Below are positions 54,963 to 63,014 of a stretch of 64,000 nt of DNA, in pieces. The stretch lies in contig CBDDOO010000002.1 in the NCBI GenBank assembly GCA_965231905.1, positions 1,240,001-1,304,000 of the forward strand, given 5' to 3'. A program made the position numbers and the translations under genes. The number at the start of each line of letters is the position of its first letter. Positions within the stretch are counted from its first letter, which is position 1. The DNA comes from G963663315 sp965231905. Its GTDB lineage: Bacteria; Pseudomonadota; Gammaproteobacteria; Arenicellales; Poriferihabitantaceae. The notes below the pieces were generated by a model that worked only from the letters and a program-made list of their open reading frames with translations, ran no database searches and was not told the origin of the DNA.

Positions 54963-57275
54963 TTAATTGCGGAGGGTTTTGCCGAAATCCAGCATGTTGC
55001 TGATTCTGGCGCGTGTGCTATCCGTGTTGACCAGTGTCAGGAATGAGCGGCGTTCCGCGTCCAGTAAATCCTGTTCGGACCAGATTGTGCTCGCTTCAAT
55101 TTCTCCACCGGATACGATTCGGGCGATTTCTGTCCCGACCACAACGTCATGCGGCATCAACAGGCCGTCCCGGCGGGATTTATCGAGCCATCTCATCATT
55201 TCTTCAAAAACCGGCTGTCCGGGCATGACCAGGGCCGGGCGTTCGAATGGTTGCCGGCTGATCCTGGAATCCAGCGCCCGGATCGCGGTATCGTAGATGC
55301 GGTCCCGGTTCATTTCGTAGCGGTCATGGTCCCTGAGCATGGCCAGCGCGGCCGCTTGCAGGGGTGAGGTCGCGGTTTTCCCGAATCCGATATTCATGAA
55401 CGCCTTCCAACTGGCCGCCTGTATGTCCGCGCCGCAGTCCAGTTTGTCGATCCAGCGATACAGTGTTTCCTTGCATCCTCCGCCGGAGGGAACGACGCCG
55501 ACCAGGGATTCGACCAGCCCCATTACCGAATTGGCGTGCGCGATGACTTGTTTCGCATGCAGAACGACCTCGAAACCGCCGCCGAGAGACAGTCCCACCG
55601 GCGCCGCCACAACCGGGAAATCGCTCCGGCTCATGGCTACTACGGTCTGCTGGAAGTGATCCAGAAATCGCTCCAGTCCATCCAGATCATCCCGCTCATA
55701 ATAATCCCGGACGGCGCCGAGATTGACGCCGCAGGAGAAATGCTGTGCGTCATTATGTACCACCAGCCCCTTCAATCGCCGGGCCGGAACCTGCGCCACC
55801 GCGTCCGCCAGAATCGCCATCGAATCGGAATCCAGCGCGTTCGCCTTGCTGTGAAATTCCACCAGGGCGGCCTCGTCAGTGATATACCAACTCGCCATTT
55901 CGCCTGCGTTTTGCGCGGACAGTGTCCGCTTTTTCTCGTTGAACCGCACCACGCCCGGCGGTCTTGTGATCGGGCGCCACTGGCCATTACGGGTTCGGGC
56001 GCAAAGCCGCCTGTCGATCACCTGATAAAAGCCGGACCCTTTTGCCGGGTACAGATATCCGGGGATATCGCGTTGTTGTGCGGCGAGTCGATCCATCATG
56101 TAATCCACGCCAATCCCGTCCATCATCTCGAACGGCCCGGACAGCCAGTTGTAGCCCAGTTTCATCGCGTCGTCGATACCAACCGGATCATCGCCCACTT
56201 CAGGAACCAGGGAAGCCGCATAACACAGTGTTTTCGACAATACCCGCCAGGCGAACTCCCCGTAAACCGAGTCGTCTTCCAGCAAATGCCGGATCCCGTT
56301 TTTCTCCGCCTGCGCGGCGACCGGCAAATTCAATCTTTCAAACTTCTCGTATTCCCCGGTTTGCAGATTGAGTACAAGCCGGTCAGTCGAATCTTCTCCC
56401 TGTCGATAAAACCCTTTTCCCTGCTTGTTGCCGGTCTGCCCGTTTGCAATCATGGCGGTTATTAACGGGTTTTCATCCGCTTCCAGGTGGAAGGCATCGT
56501 CCGGGGGCAGGATATTGACCATGCTTTTTACGACGTCCGCCATCAGGTCAATTCCGATCAGGTCATACAGGCCGAATACGCCGGTCTTCGGAATGCCCAT
56601 CGGGCGCCCGAAAACGGCATCTGCCTGTATCGGCGTCAACCCGAACTCGAATGCCGAGCGCAGGGCGCACTGGATCGCGTAGACTCCGACCCGGTTGCCC
56701 AGAAAACCGGGGGTATCGAGGCATCGAACCACGCCCTTGCCCAGTTGCCGCTCGCAAAACCGGTCCAGTCGGTCAATGACTTCCGGGGCGGTGGAATCAC
56801 CGCGAACCAGTTCCAGCAGGCGCATGAATCGTACCGGGTTGAAAAAATGGGTAATGGCGAACCGTCTGCGAAAGGATTCCGGCATGTCCTCGACCAGTAA
56901 CCGGATCGGTATGGTCGAAGTATTCGAGGTAATAATGGCGCCCCGGTTACAGGTTTGATCCAGGCGCCGGTACAGATTCTTTTTGACATCCAGGCGTTCA
57001 ACCACCGCCTCCGCAATCCAGTCACAATCCGCCAGCTTGTCGAAATCGTCCCTGGTATTGCCCGGAGTTATCAGCTCTCCCGCCTGTTTGCTCATCAATC
57101 CGGGTTGGTCCGGGTCCAGCAGTCGTTGATAACCCCGCTCGGCCAGTGCATTGGAGTGTTCGCCGTCACCGGGCAGATCAAGCAGCAGTACCTCCACACC
57201 GGCGTTCGCCACCTGGCCCGCGATACCGGAGCCCATCGTGCCCGCGCCTATTACCGCCACTTTTTTGAAACTCAT
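54963..57275 (-). CDS. fadN: 3-hydroxyacyl-CoA dehydrogenase / enoyl-CoA hydratase (FadN-like)
   Basis: Bifunctional beta-oxidation enzyme (770 residues). The NAD-binding dehydrogenase domain comes first ('KVAVIGAGTMGSGIAGQVAN', residues 4-23; catalytic region 'FAITHFFNPVRFMRLLELVR'; 'DTPGFLGNRVGVYAI'). A C-terminal crotonase domain follows ('NALDSDSMAILADAV', 'GLSLGGGFEVVLHAKQVIA' and 'GLVESLVGVVPSGGGCKETL'). This order (dehydrogenase then hydratase) is that of FadN rather than FadB. No thiolase gene is adjacent in the window. Confidence 0.9.
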   Translation of the reverse strand: MSFKKVAVIGAGTMGSGIAGQVANAGVEVLLLDLPGDGEHSNALAERGYQRLLDPDQPGLMSKQAGELITPGNTRDDFDKLADCDWIAEAVVERLDVKKNLYRRLDQTCNRGAIITSNTSTIPIRLLVEDMPESFRRRFAITHFFNPVRFMRLLELVRGDSTAPEVIDRLDRFCERQLGKGVVRCLDTPGFLGNRVGVYAIQCALRSAFEFGLTPIQADAVFGRPMGIPKTGVFGLYDLIGIDLMADVVKSMVNILPPDDAFHLEADENPLITAMIANGQTGNKQGKGFYRQGEDSTDRLVLNLQTGEYEKFERLNLPVAAQAEKNGIRHLLEDDSVYGEFAWRVLSKTLCYAASLVPEVGDDPVGIDDAMKLGYNWLSGPFEMMDGIGVDYMMDRLAAQQRDIPGYLYPAKGSGFYQVIDRRLCARTRNGQWRPITRPPGVVRFNEKKRTLSAQNAGEMASWYITDEAALVEFHSKANALDSDSMAILADAVAQVPARRLKGLVVHNDAQHFSCGVNLGAVRDYYERDDLDGLERFLDHFQQTVVAMSRSDFPVVAAPVGLSLGGGFEVVLHAKQVIAHANSVMGLVESLVGVVPSGGGCKETLYRWIDKLDCGADIQAASWKAFMNIGFGKTATSPLQAAALAMLRDHDRYEMNRDRIYDTAIRALDSRISRQPFERPALVMPGQPVFEEMMRWLDKSRRDGLLMPHDVVVGTEIARIVSGGEIEASTIWSEQDLLDAERRSFLTLVNTDSTRARISNMLDFGKTLRN

Positions 57276-57451
57276 CAGCCTGTTTCCCGGTATTGAATTT
57301 TTTGTTGATTGTACGAAAAACCGGGGTCAATTTGAATCGGGACGAGGCAGAGGCAGGGGCAGGGTATGGATGGGGGCGGAAATCGGGAGGGTGATGGTTG
57401 GAGCAACTTGCAGGATTTTGTAGTATGGTTCCAGTTTGATTGACTGACGAT

Positions 57452-59209
57452 ATGGACCGAATTGACCGAATGTTCCAGCGTAATGACCAGACAGGCATCA
57501 TCAGCATCCTGCGTCTTTCAAAGAATTTCGGGGGGTTGAAGGCGGTCGACAACGTCTCGATCAACATTCCGGAGGGCTCCATTACCGGCCTGATCGGTCC
57601 CAATGGCGCGGGCAAAACCACGTTGTTCAATACGATTGCAGGTCTGCATGCGCCCACTGCCGGAACCGTGCTGCTGGATGGCGAGGATATTACCGGATTG
57701 AAACCCCATCAGCTTTTCGCGAAAGGGTTGTTGCGCACCTTTCAGGTCGCGCATGAATATTCCCGAATGTCGGTGATCGAGAATCTGATGATGGTCCCCG
57801 CGGGGCAATCCGGGGAAAGTCTGATTCACGCATGGTTCCATCCCGTCCGGGTTGCGCGGGAAGAAGACGCAATCCATGAGAAGGCGCGGGAGGTGATTGA
57901 TTTCCTGAACCTGGGGGCGGTCGCTGACGAGCTTGCCGGAAATCTTTCGGGGGGCCAGAAGAAATTGCTGGAGCTGGGCCGCACCATGATGGTGGATGCC
58001 CGGATTGTTTTTCTGGATGAAGTCGGGGCGGGGGTTAATCGGACCCTGCTGCGTGATATTGGCGATGCCATCATCAAGCTCAACCGGGAGAAAGGTTATA
58101 CCTTTTGCATGATTGAGCACGATATGGAATTTATCCGCCGCCTGTGTGGTCCGGTGATCTGCATGGCGGAAGGGGCGGTACTGGCGACGGGCAGCGCCGA
58201 AGAAGTGCAGAATAATGAAGAGGTCATCGAGGCGTACCTGGGGCGTGGTATTGGGAGCCGGGGGGCGCTCCGGGGTGGGGATGACGGTTGGCGGGCGGGC
58301 ACGGAGACCCACCCCTGCAACCAGGCCGAGGGCATCACTCCCCCCTTGAGGGGGAGTCACAATCCGCGAAGCGGATGTGGTGGGGGGAGGGAGACGGGTA
58401 GCGGGCGGAGGCGGGAGAACTGTGCCTTGACTGGCGAGGGAATGGTTGGTGGTTATGCCGGCGGCGATATTCTCAAGGGTTGCACGGTGAATGTTGATCA
58501 GGGAGAGATTGCGGTCATTGTCGGTCCGAATGGCGCCGGCAAATCGACCGCGATGAAGGCGTTGCTGGGAATGTTGAAATTAAAAGCCGGCAGCGTCCGG
58601 CTGAACGGGGAGGAGATATCGCATTTGTCGGTCCAGGAACGAATCGCGAGAGGTATTGCCTTTACCCCGCAGACCGACAATATTTTCCGGTCGATGAGTG
58701 TGCGGGAGAATCTCGAAATGGGGGCGTTTTTGCGAACCGGGGGCATCACTCCCCCTCCCCGATCAAGCCGGGGACAGGCTTTGAGGGGGGGGCACAATCC
58801 GCGAAGCGGATGTGGTGGGGGGGAGCGGGCCGAGGATGAGACCTTGCGGCAGATTTACCGACTGTTCCCGGCTCTTGCGGGAAAGAAGGATCAACTGGCC
58901 GGTGAATTGTCCGGCGGACAGCGCCAGCAGGTTGCGGTTGGGCGGGCGTTGATGTCCCGGCCTTCGGTATTGCTGCTCGATGAGCCAACAGCGGGGGTTT
59001 CACCGATTGTGATGGATGAGTTGTTCGCTCGTATTCTCGAAGTGCGCAAAGCCGGAGTCCCGGTTCTGATGGTCGAACAGAATGCCCGCCAGTCTCTCGC
59101 TATCGCCGATATCGGGTTTGTACTGGTGATGGGTGAGAATCGTCACACCGATACAGGCCAGGCATTACTGGCAGACCCTGAAGTACGCCGGTCATTCCTC
59201 GGAGGGTAA
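57452..59209 (+). CDS. Branched-chain-type ABC transporter ATPases, LivG and LivF in one frame
   Basis: A 585-residue frame holding two ATPases. The first (LivG-like) has Walker A 'GPNGAGKTTLFNT' (about residue 50) and signature 'NLSGGQKKLLELGR' (about 164) and ends 'NNEEVIEAYLG'. The second (LivF-like) has Walker A 'GPNGAGKSTAMKA' (about 360) and signature 'ELSGGQRQQVAVGR' (about 484). Between them, residues about 280-312 are translated R1 and R3 repeat; another R3-like block (about 431-457) lies between the Q-loop and signature of LivF. A separate LivF could start at 58442 ('MVGGYAGGDILKG'). ATG 57452 is preferred to TTG 57440. Confidence 0.85.
   Translation: MDRIDRMFQRNDQTGIISILRLSKNFGGLKAVDNVSINIPEGSITGLIGPNGAGKTTLFNTIAGLHAPTAGTVLLDGEDITGLKPHQLFAKGLLRTFQVAHEYSRMSVIENLMMVPAGQSGESLIHAWFHPVRVAREEDAIHEKAREVIDFLNLGAVADELAGNLSGGQKKLLELGRTMMVDARIVFLDEVGAGVNRTLLRDIGDAIIKLNREKGYTFCMIEHDMEFIRRLCGPVICMAEGAVLATGSAEEVQNNEEVIEAYLGRGIGSRGALRGGDDGWRAGTETHPCNQAEGITPPLRGSHNPRSGCGGGRETGSGRRRENCALTGEGMVGGYAGGDILKGCTVNVDQGEIAVIVGPNGAGKSTAMKALLGMLKLKAGSVRLNGEEISHLSVQERIARGIAFTPQTDNIFRSMSVRENLEMGAFLRTGGITPPPRSSRGQALRGGHNPRSGCGGGERAEDETLRQIYRLFPALAGKKDQLAGELSGGQRQQVAVGRALMSRPSVLLLDEPTAGVSPIVMDELFARILEVRKAGVPVLMVEQNARQSLAIADIGFVLVMGENRHTDTGQALLADPEVRRSFLGG
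58290..58387 (+). repeat. R1 and inverted R3 inside the ATPase gene (linker copy)
   Basis: R1 'gcgggcacggagacccaccc' (from about 58292) followed by inverted R3 (58332-58387, 'aatccgcgaagcggatgtgg' and 'tccccccttgaggggg'). The copies are in frame and form the LivG-LivF junction. Confidence 0.85.
58743..58823 (+). repeat. Inverted R3-like repeat inside the LivF domain
   Basis: An enlarged R3 variant ('gcatcactccccctccccga' through 'aatccgcgaagcggatgtgg') in frame inside the ATPase domain. It adds about 27 residues rich in Gly, Pro and Arg. Confidence 0.85.
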
Positions 59210-60232
59210 ATGCAGGCGGTTACCGACACGCTCAACGCGATCGTATTATTGTTGAATTTCGTCATTGTGCCGGGGCTGGCTTACGGCTCGCAACTTGCGC
59301 TTGGCGCGCTTGGAATTACGCTGGTGTTCGGAATTTTGCGCTTCGCCAATTTCGCCCACGGCGACACCATGGCCTTCGGCGCCATGGTGACCATCCTGAT
59401 GACCTGGTGGTTGCAGTCAATCGGGGTCAGCCTGGGCCCGTTACCGACCGCGTTGCTCGCGCTGCCGGTCGGTATACTGGCGACGATCGGCCTGGTGATG
59501 GTCACGGATAAACTGGTTTATCGCTATTACCGCCATCAAAAGGCCGCGCCGGTTACGCTGATGATCGCCTCGATTGGCGTGATGTTCATGATGAACGGGA
59601 TTGTGCGTTTTGTGATCGGCCCGAATGACCGGAATTTTCTGGACGGGGAACGCTTTATTATCCATGCTCGCGATTTCAAGGTCTGGACCGGGTTGAATGA
59701 GGGGTTGAGCATCAAGGTTTCCCAGGGATTGACGGTCGTAATCATGCTGGTCTGCGTTGCCGGGATTTTCTGGCTCCTGCGCAAAACCCGCACCGGCAAG
59801 GCCATGCGCGCCTGGTCCGACAATGAAGACCTCGCCCTGTTATCCGGTGTCGACCCGGACCGCGTGGTGCGGGTTACCTGGATGCTTGCCGCCATTCTGG
59901 CAACCATAGCCGGTACGCTTTACGGTCTCGACAAGAGTTTCAAACCGTTCACTTATCTGCAGCTCCTGTTGCCCATGTTCGCCGCAGCCATTGTCGGCGG
60001 TATCGGCAGTCCGATTGGCGCTATTGCCGGCGGTTATGTGATCGCTTTTTCCGAGGTGGTCGTCACCTATGCGTACAAGAAGGTATTGATCTACCTGTTG
60101 CCGCAAAGCCTGGAGCCGCAGGGATTGATGCAGCTATTGTCCACCGATTACAAATTCGCGGTGTCGTTCATGATCCTGGTACTGGTATTGCTGGTCAAGC
60201 CGACCGGCATTGTCAAGGGCAAGGTACTATGA
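59210..60232 (+). CDS. Branched-chain-type ABC transporter permease (LivH/UrtB-like)
   Basis: Inner-membrane permease (340 residues) starting directly after the ATPase stop. Family segments are 'GLAYGSQLALGALGITLVFG', 'ILRFANFAHGDTMAFGAMV', 'GKAMRAWSDNEDLALLSGVD' and 'LPMFAAAIVGGIGSPIGAIA'. It overlaps the next permease gene by 4 bp (ATGA). Confidence 0.92.
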   Translation: MQAVTDTLNAIVLLLNFVIVPGLAYGSQLALGALGITLVFGILRFANFAHGDTMAFGAMVTILMTWWLQSIGVSLGPLPTALLALPVGILATIGLVMVTDKLVYRYYRHQKAAPVTLMIASIGVMFMMNGIVRFVIGPNDRNFLDGERFIIHARDFKVWTGLNEGLSIKVSQGLTVVIMLVCVAGIFWLLRKTRTGKAMRAWSDNEDLALLSGVDPDRVVRVTWMLAAILATIAGTLYGLDKSFKPFTYLQLLLPMFAAAIVGGIGSPIGAIAGGYVIAFSEVVVTYAYKKVLIYLLPQSLEPQGLMQLLSTDYKFAVSFMILVLVLLVKPTGIVKGKVL

Positions 60233-61617
60233 AAGGCTGGGACGGTATGGGCAATACGCAAAAGGCCTGCTGGTTATTCGCCGTTATCGGTGTCCTGTTT
60301 CTGGTCATCGGTTTTGTCCAATCCTGGTCGGTCTCGCTCGGCATCTTCAATCTATGCCTGATTTGCGCGGTGATGGCGCTTGGGGTCAATATGCAGTGGG
60401 GCTATGCGGGGTTGTTGAACGTCGGCGTAATGGGCTTTGCCGCATTGGGAGGATTGAGCGTGGTCCTGGTATCCCGCGCGCCTGTGGCCGACGCCTGGGC
60501 AGCGGGGACGGCAAATCTGGCGCTGGCGCTGGTCTGCTTCGTGGTGACCATCGTGTTGACGCGGTTTCTTTACAAGCGATGGCCGCGTGGCCGGAAACGC
60601 GCCTGGGCGATGGCGGCGACCCTCATTGGCGGTCTGTTCATGACCCGTTATTTTCTGGATCCGGCGGTGACTTCCATTGAAGCGGTCGAGCCGGCGAAAA
60701 CCGGTTTTCTCGGTGGTATGGGGTTGCCGGTTCTGTTTTCCTGGGTGGTCGGCGGACTGTTCGCCGCCGGAGCGGCCTGGCTGATTGGCAAGGTTGCCCT
60801 CGGACTGCGCGCGGACTATCTGGCTATTGCCACCCTGGGGATTTCAGAAATTATCGTTGCGATCCTGAAAAACGAGGACTGGCTGAGCCGGGGTGTCAAG
60901 AACGTCACCGGCCTGGCGCGGCCCGTTCCCTATGAGATCGAGTTGCAGAACAGCGCCTGGTTTGTGGATTTTATCGCCCGCTGGAACGCGACGGCATTAT
61001 CCTCGTTCAACCAGGCGGAACGCGCAGCCGCGCTGAAACAATATGTGATTGATGGTTCCGGTATATTTGTAAAACTCTGTTATACCGGATTGTTCGCCTC
61101 GGTTCTGGTTATCATTTTATGGCTCAGTGTACGGGCGTTGAATTCACCCTGGGGTCGGATGATGCGCGCCATTCGTGATAATGAGGTGGCGGCGGGCGCG
61201 ATGGGAAAAGATGTGACACGATGTCATCTTCAGATATTCGTCATCGGTTCTGCCGTAATCGGCATTGCCGGCGCCATGCTGACCACTCTGGACGGCCAGT
61301 TCACTCCCACCACCTACAATCCTTTGCGCTATACCTTCCTGATCTGGGTCATGGTGATTGTCGGCGGTTCCGGTAATAACATGGGAGCGGTTCTCGGCGG
61401 GTTCCTGATCTGGCTGGTGTGGATAGAGGCCGAGCCGGTCGGTGTCTGGTTAATGGAGACGGCCACCGCGTGGATGGAACATGGCGACCCGGTCAGGGAG
61501 CATCTTATCAATAACGCACAGCACATGCGCCTGTTTTTTATGGGGTTTGTGTTGTTGCTGGTGTTGCGGTACAGCCCCGGAGGGTTGTTGCCGGAACAGG
61601 TACGGAAGAAGGCTTGA
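60229..61617 (+). CDS. Branched-chain-type ABC transporter permease (LivM/UrtC-like)
   Basis: Second permease (462 residues, longer than a typical LivM because of an extra membrane region around residues 100-190). Hallmarks are 'MALGVNMQWGYAGLLNVGVM', 'YLAIATLGISEIIVAIL', 'GRMMRAIRDNEVAAGAMGKD' and 'VMVIVGGSGNNMGAVLGGFL'. A 160-bp gap with tandem repeats separates it from the receptor gene. Confidence 0.92.
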   Translation: MKGWDGMGNTQKACWLFAVIGVLFLVIGFVQSWSVSLGIFNLCLICAVMALGVNMQWGYAGLLNVGVMGFAALGGLSVVLVSRAPVADAWAAGTANLALALVCFVVTIVLTRFLYKRWPRGRKRAWAMAATLIGGLFMTRYFLDPAVTSIEAVEPAKTGFLGGMGLPVLFSWVVGGLFAAGAAWLIGKVALGLRADYLAIATLGISEIIVAILKNEDWLSRGVKNVTGLARPVPYEIELQNSAWFVDFIARWNATALSSFNQAERAAALKQYVIDGSGIFVKLCYTGLFASVLVIILWLSVRALNSPWGRMMRAIRDNEVAAGAMGKDVTRCHLQIFVIGSAVIGIAGAMLTTLDGQFTPTTYNPLRYTFLIWVMVIVGGSGNNMGAVLGGFLIWLVWIEAEPVGVWLMETATAWMEHGDPVREHLINNAQHMRLFFMGFVLLLVLRYSPGGLLPEQVRKKA

Positions 61618-61636
61618 ACCGGTTTTGACGGGGCTT

Positions 61637-61718
61637 TGTGGCGCTGGTTTTGTGGCCTGGTTTCGTGGCCTGGTTTCGTAGCGCGTGGTTTCGTGGCGCT
61701 GGTTTTCGTAGCGCTGGT
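61637..61718 (+). repeat. Six imperfect tandem repeats of 12-15 bp
   Basis: Copies 'tgtggcgctggttt', 'tgtggcctggttt', 'cgtggcctggttt', 'cgtagcgcgtggttt', 'cgtggcgctggtttt' and 'cgtagcgctggt' follow each other without gaps. They lie between the permease and receptor genes. A TATACT box (61724-61729) right after them may be a -10 element for the receptor gene. Confidence 0.75.
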
Positions 61719-61777
61719 CGGGTTATACTCAGTCGGGCGCCCGCGCTCCGGGATTATCAACTTTTTTATGGGGAGAC

Positions 61778-62962
61778 ATGATGAAAAAAACTGTATTAAT
61801 ATCCGCATTGCTGACTGTTTTATCGGCGCCGGTACTGGCTGATGACATCAAGATTGGTGTTATTCTCGGGTTTACCGGACCAATAGAATCGCTGACTCCG
61901 GATATGGCCAGCGGCGCAGAGCTCGCTTTTGCCGAAGCTTCGGAGTCAGGAAAGCTGCTCGATGGCAAAACCGTTGTCGGTGTGCGCGGCGATTCCACCT
62001 GTATTGACGCCGCGGCCGCGTCTTCGGCTGCCGAGCGGCTGGTCACCGCTGACTCCGTTGCCGCCATTATGGGGGCCGACTGCTCAGGAGTGACGACCGC
62101 CATTGCAAACAACGTGGCTGTTCCGAATGGCGTGGTCATGATTTCCCCATCGGCTACTTCACCGGCGCTGTCGACGATAGATGACAACGGCTTTTTCTTC
62201 CGAACGGCGCCGTCGGACGCCCGCCAGGGACAGGTACTGGCCGATATACTGAAAGACCGGGGCATCAGCGAAGTGGCGGTCACTTATACTAATAACGATT
62301 ATGGCAAGGGGCTTGCTGAATCATTCGGCGGCGCGTTCAAAGCGAATGGCGGTACGATTGCAATTACCGCGGCGCACGAGGATGGCAAGGCTGATTACTC
62401 CGCTGAAGTCGGCGCTCTCGCGGCTTCCGGCGCCGGACATCTGGTGGTATTCGGATACGTTGACCAGGGCGGCAAGGGGATCATTCAGGCCGCGGTGGAC
62501 GCCGATGCTTTCAGCGGCTTCGTAATGGCGGACGGCATGGTCGGCGAATCGCTGATAGAAGCCATTGGCCCTGATCTGGATGGTTCTGTCGCGACCCTGC
62601 CGGGCGGGGCATCCGGGGCGGACGCCTTTACAGATTATGCCAACTCCAAAGGAATCAAGGGCGATGGCGCGTTCGTGCCCGAGTCTTATGACGCGGCCGC
62701 TCTGCTGGTTCTGGGCATTCAGGCAGCGGGCTCGGCTGACCGCGCCGCCATTGCCGGCAGCCTCCTGTCTGTAGCCAACGCGCCGGGTGAGGAAATCGGT
62801 CCCGGTGAGCTGGCGAAGGCCCTGCAGATTCTGGCGGATGGCGGGGATGTCAACTATCAGGGCGCGACCCATGTCGAGTTCAACGAAGTGGGTGAAGTAT
62901 TCGGCAGCTACAAAGAGCTTGAAATCAGTAATGGCGTATGGGAAACGGTTCGGATTCACTGA
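61778..62962 (+). CDS. Branched-chain-type ABC transporter substrate-binding protein (LivK-like)
   Basis: Periplasmic receptor (394 residues) with signal peptide 'MMKKTVLISALLTVLSAPVL' cleaved after 'ADA'-like 'VLA'. The fold begins 'DDIKIGVILGFTGPIESLTP' and contains 'GVRGDSTCIDAAAASSAAER' and 'AVTYTNNDYGKGLAESFGGA'. GGGGAG precedes the ATG. The ligand cannot be read from sequence. It lies 52 bp before a trimethylamine-dehydrogenase-like gene, so a methylated amine or related compound is possible, but an amino acid is equally so. Confidence 0.92.
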   Translation: MMKKTVLISALLTVLSAPVLADDIKIGVILGFTGPIESLTPDMASGAELAFAEASESGKLLDGKTVVGVRGDSTCIDAAAASSAAERLVTADSVAAIMGADCSGVTTAIANNVAVPNGVVMISPSATSPALSTIDDNGFFFRTAPSDARQGQVLADILKDRGISEVAVTYTNNDYGKGLAESFGGAFKANGGTIAITAAHEDGKADYSAEVGALAASGAGHLVVFGYVDQGGKGIIQAAVDADAFSGFVMADGMVGESLIEAIGPDLDGSVATLPGGASGADAFTDYANSKGIKGDGAFVPESYDAAALLVLGIQAAGSADRAAIAGSLLSVANAPGEEIGPGELAKALQILADGGDVNYQGATHVEFNEVGEVFGSYKELEISNGVWETVRIH

Positions 62963-62970
62963 TCCACGGT

Positions 62971-63003
62971 TGGCGGGCGGGCACGGTGACCCGCCCCTGC
63001 GAT
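62971..63003 (+). repeat. R1 repeat copy
   Basis: 'gcgggcgggcacggtgaccc' plus 'gcccctgcg', in the short gap between the receptor and the dehydrogenase-like gene. Confidence 0.7.
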
Positions 63004-63014
63004 GACATGGCGCT

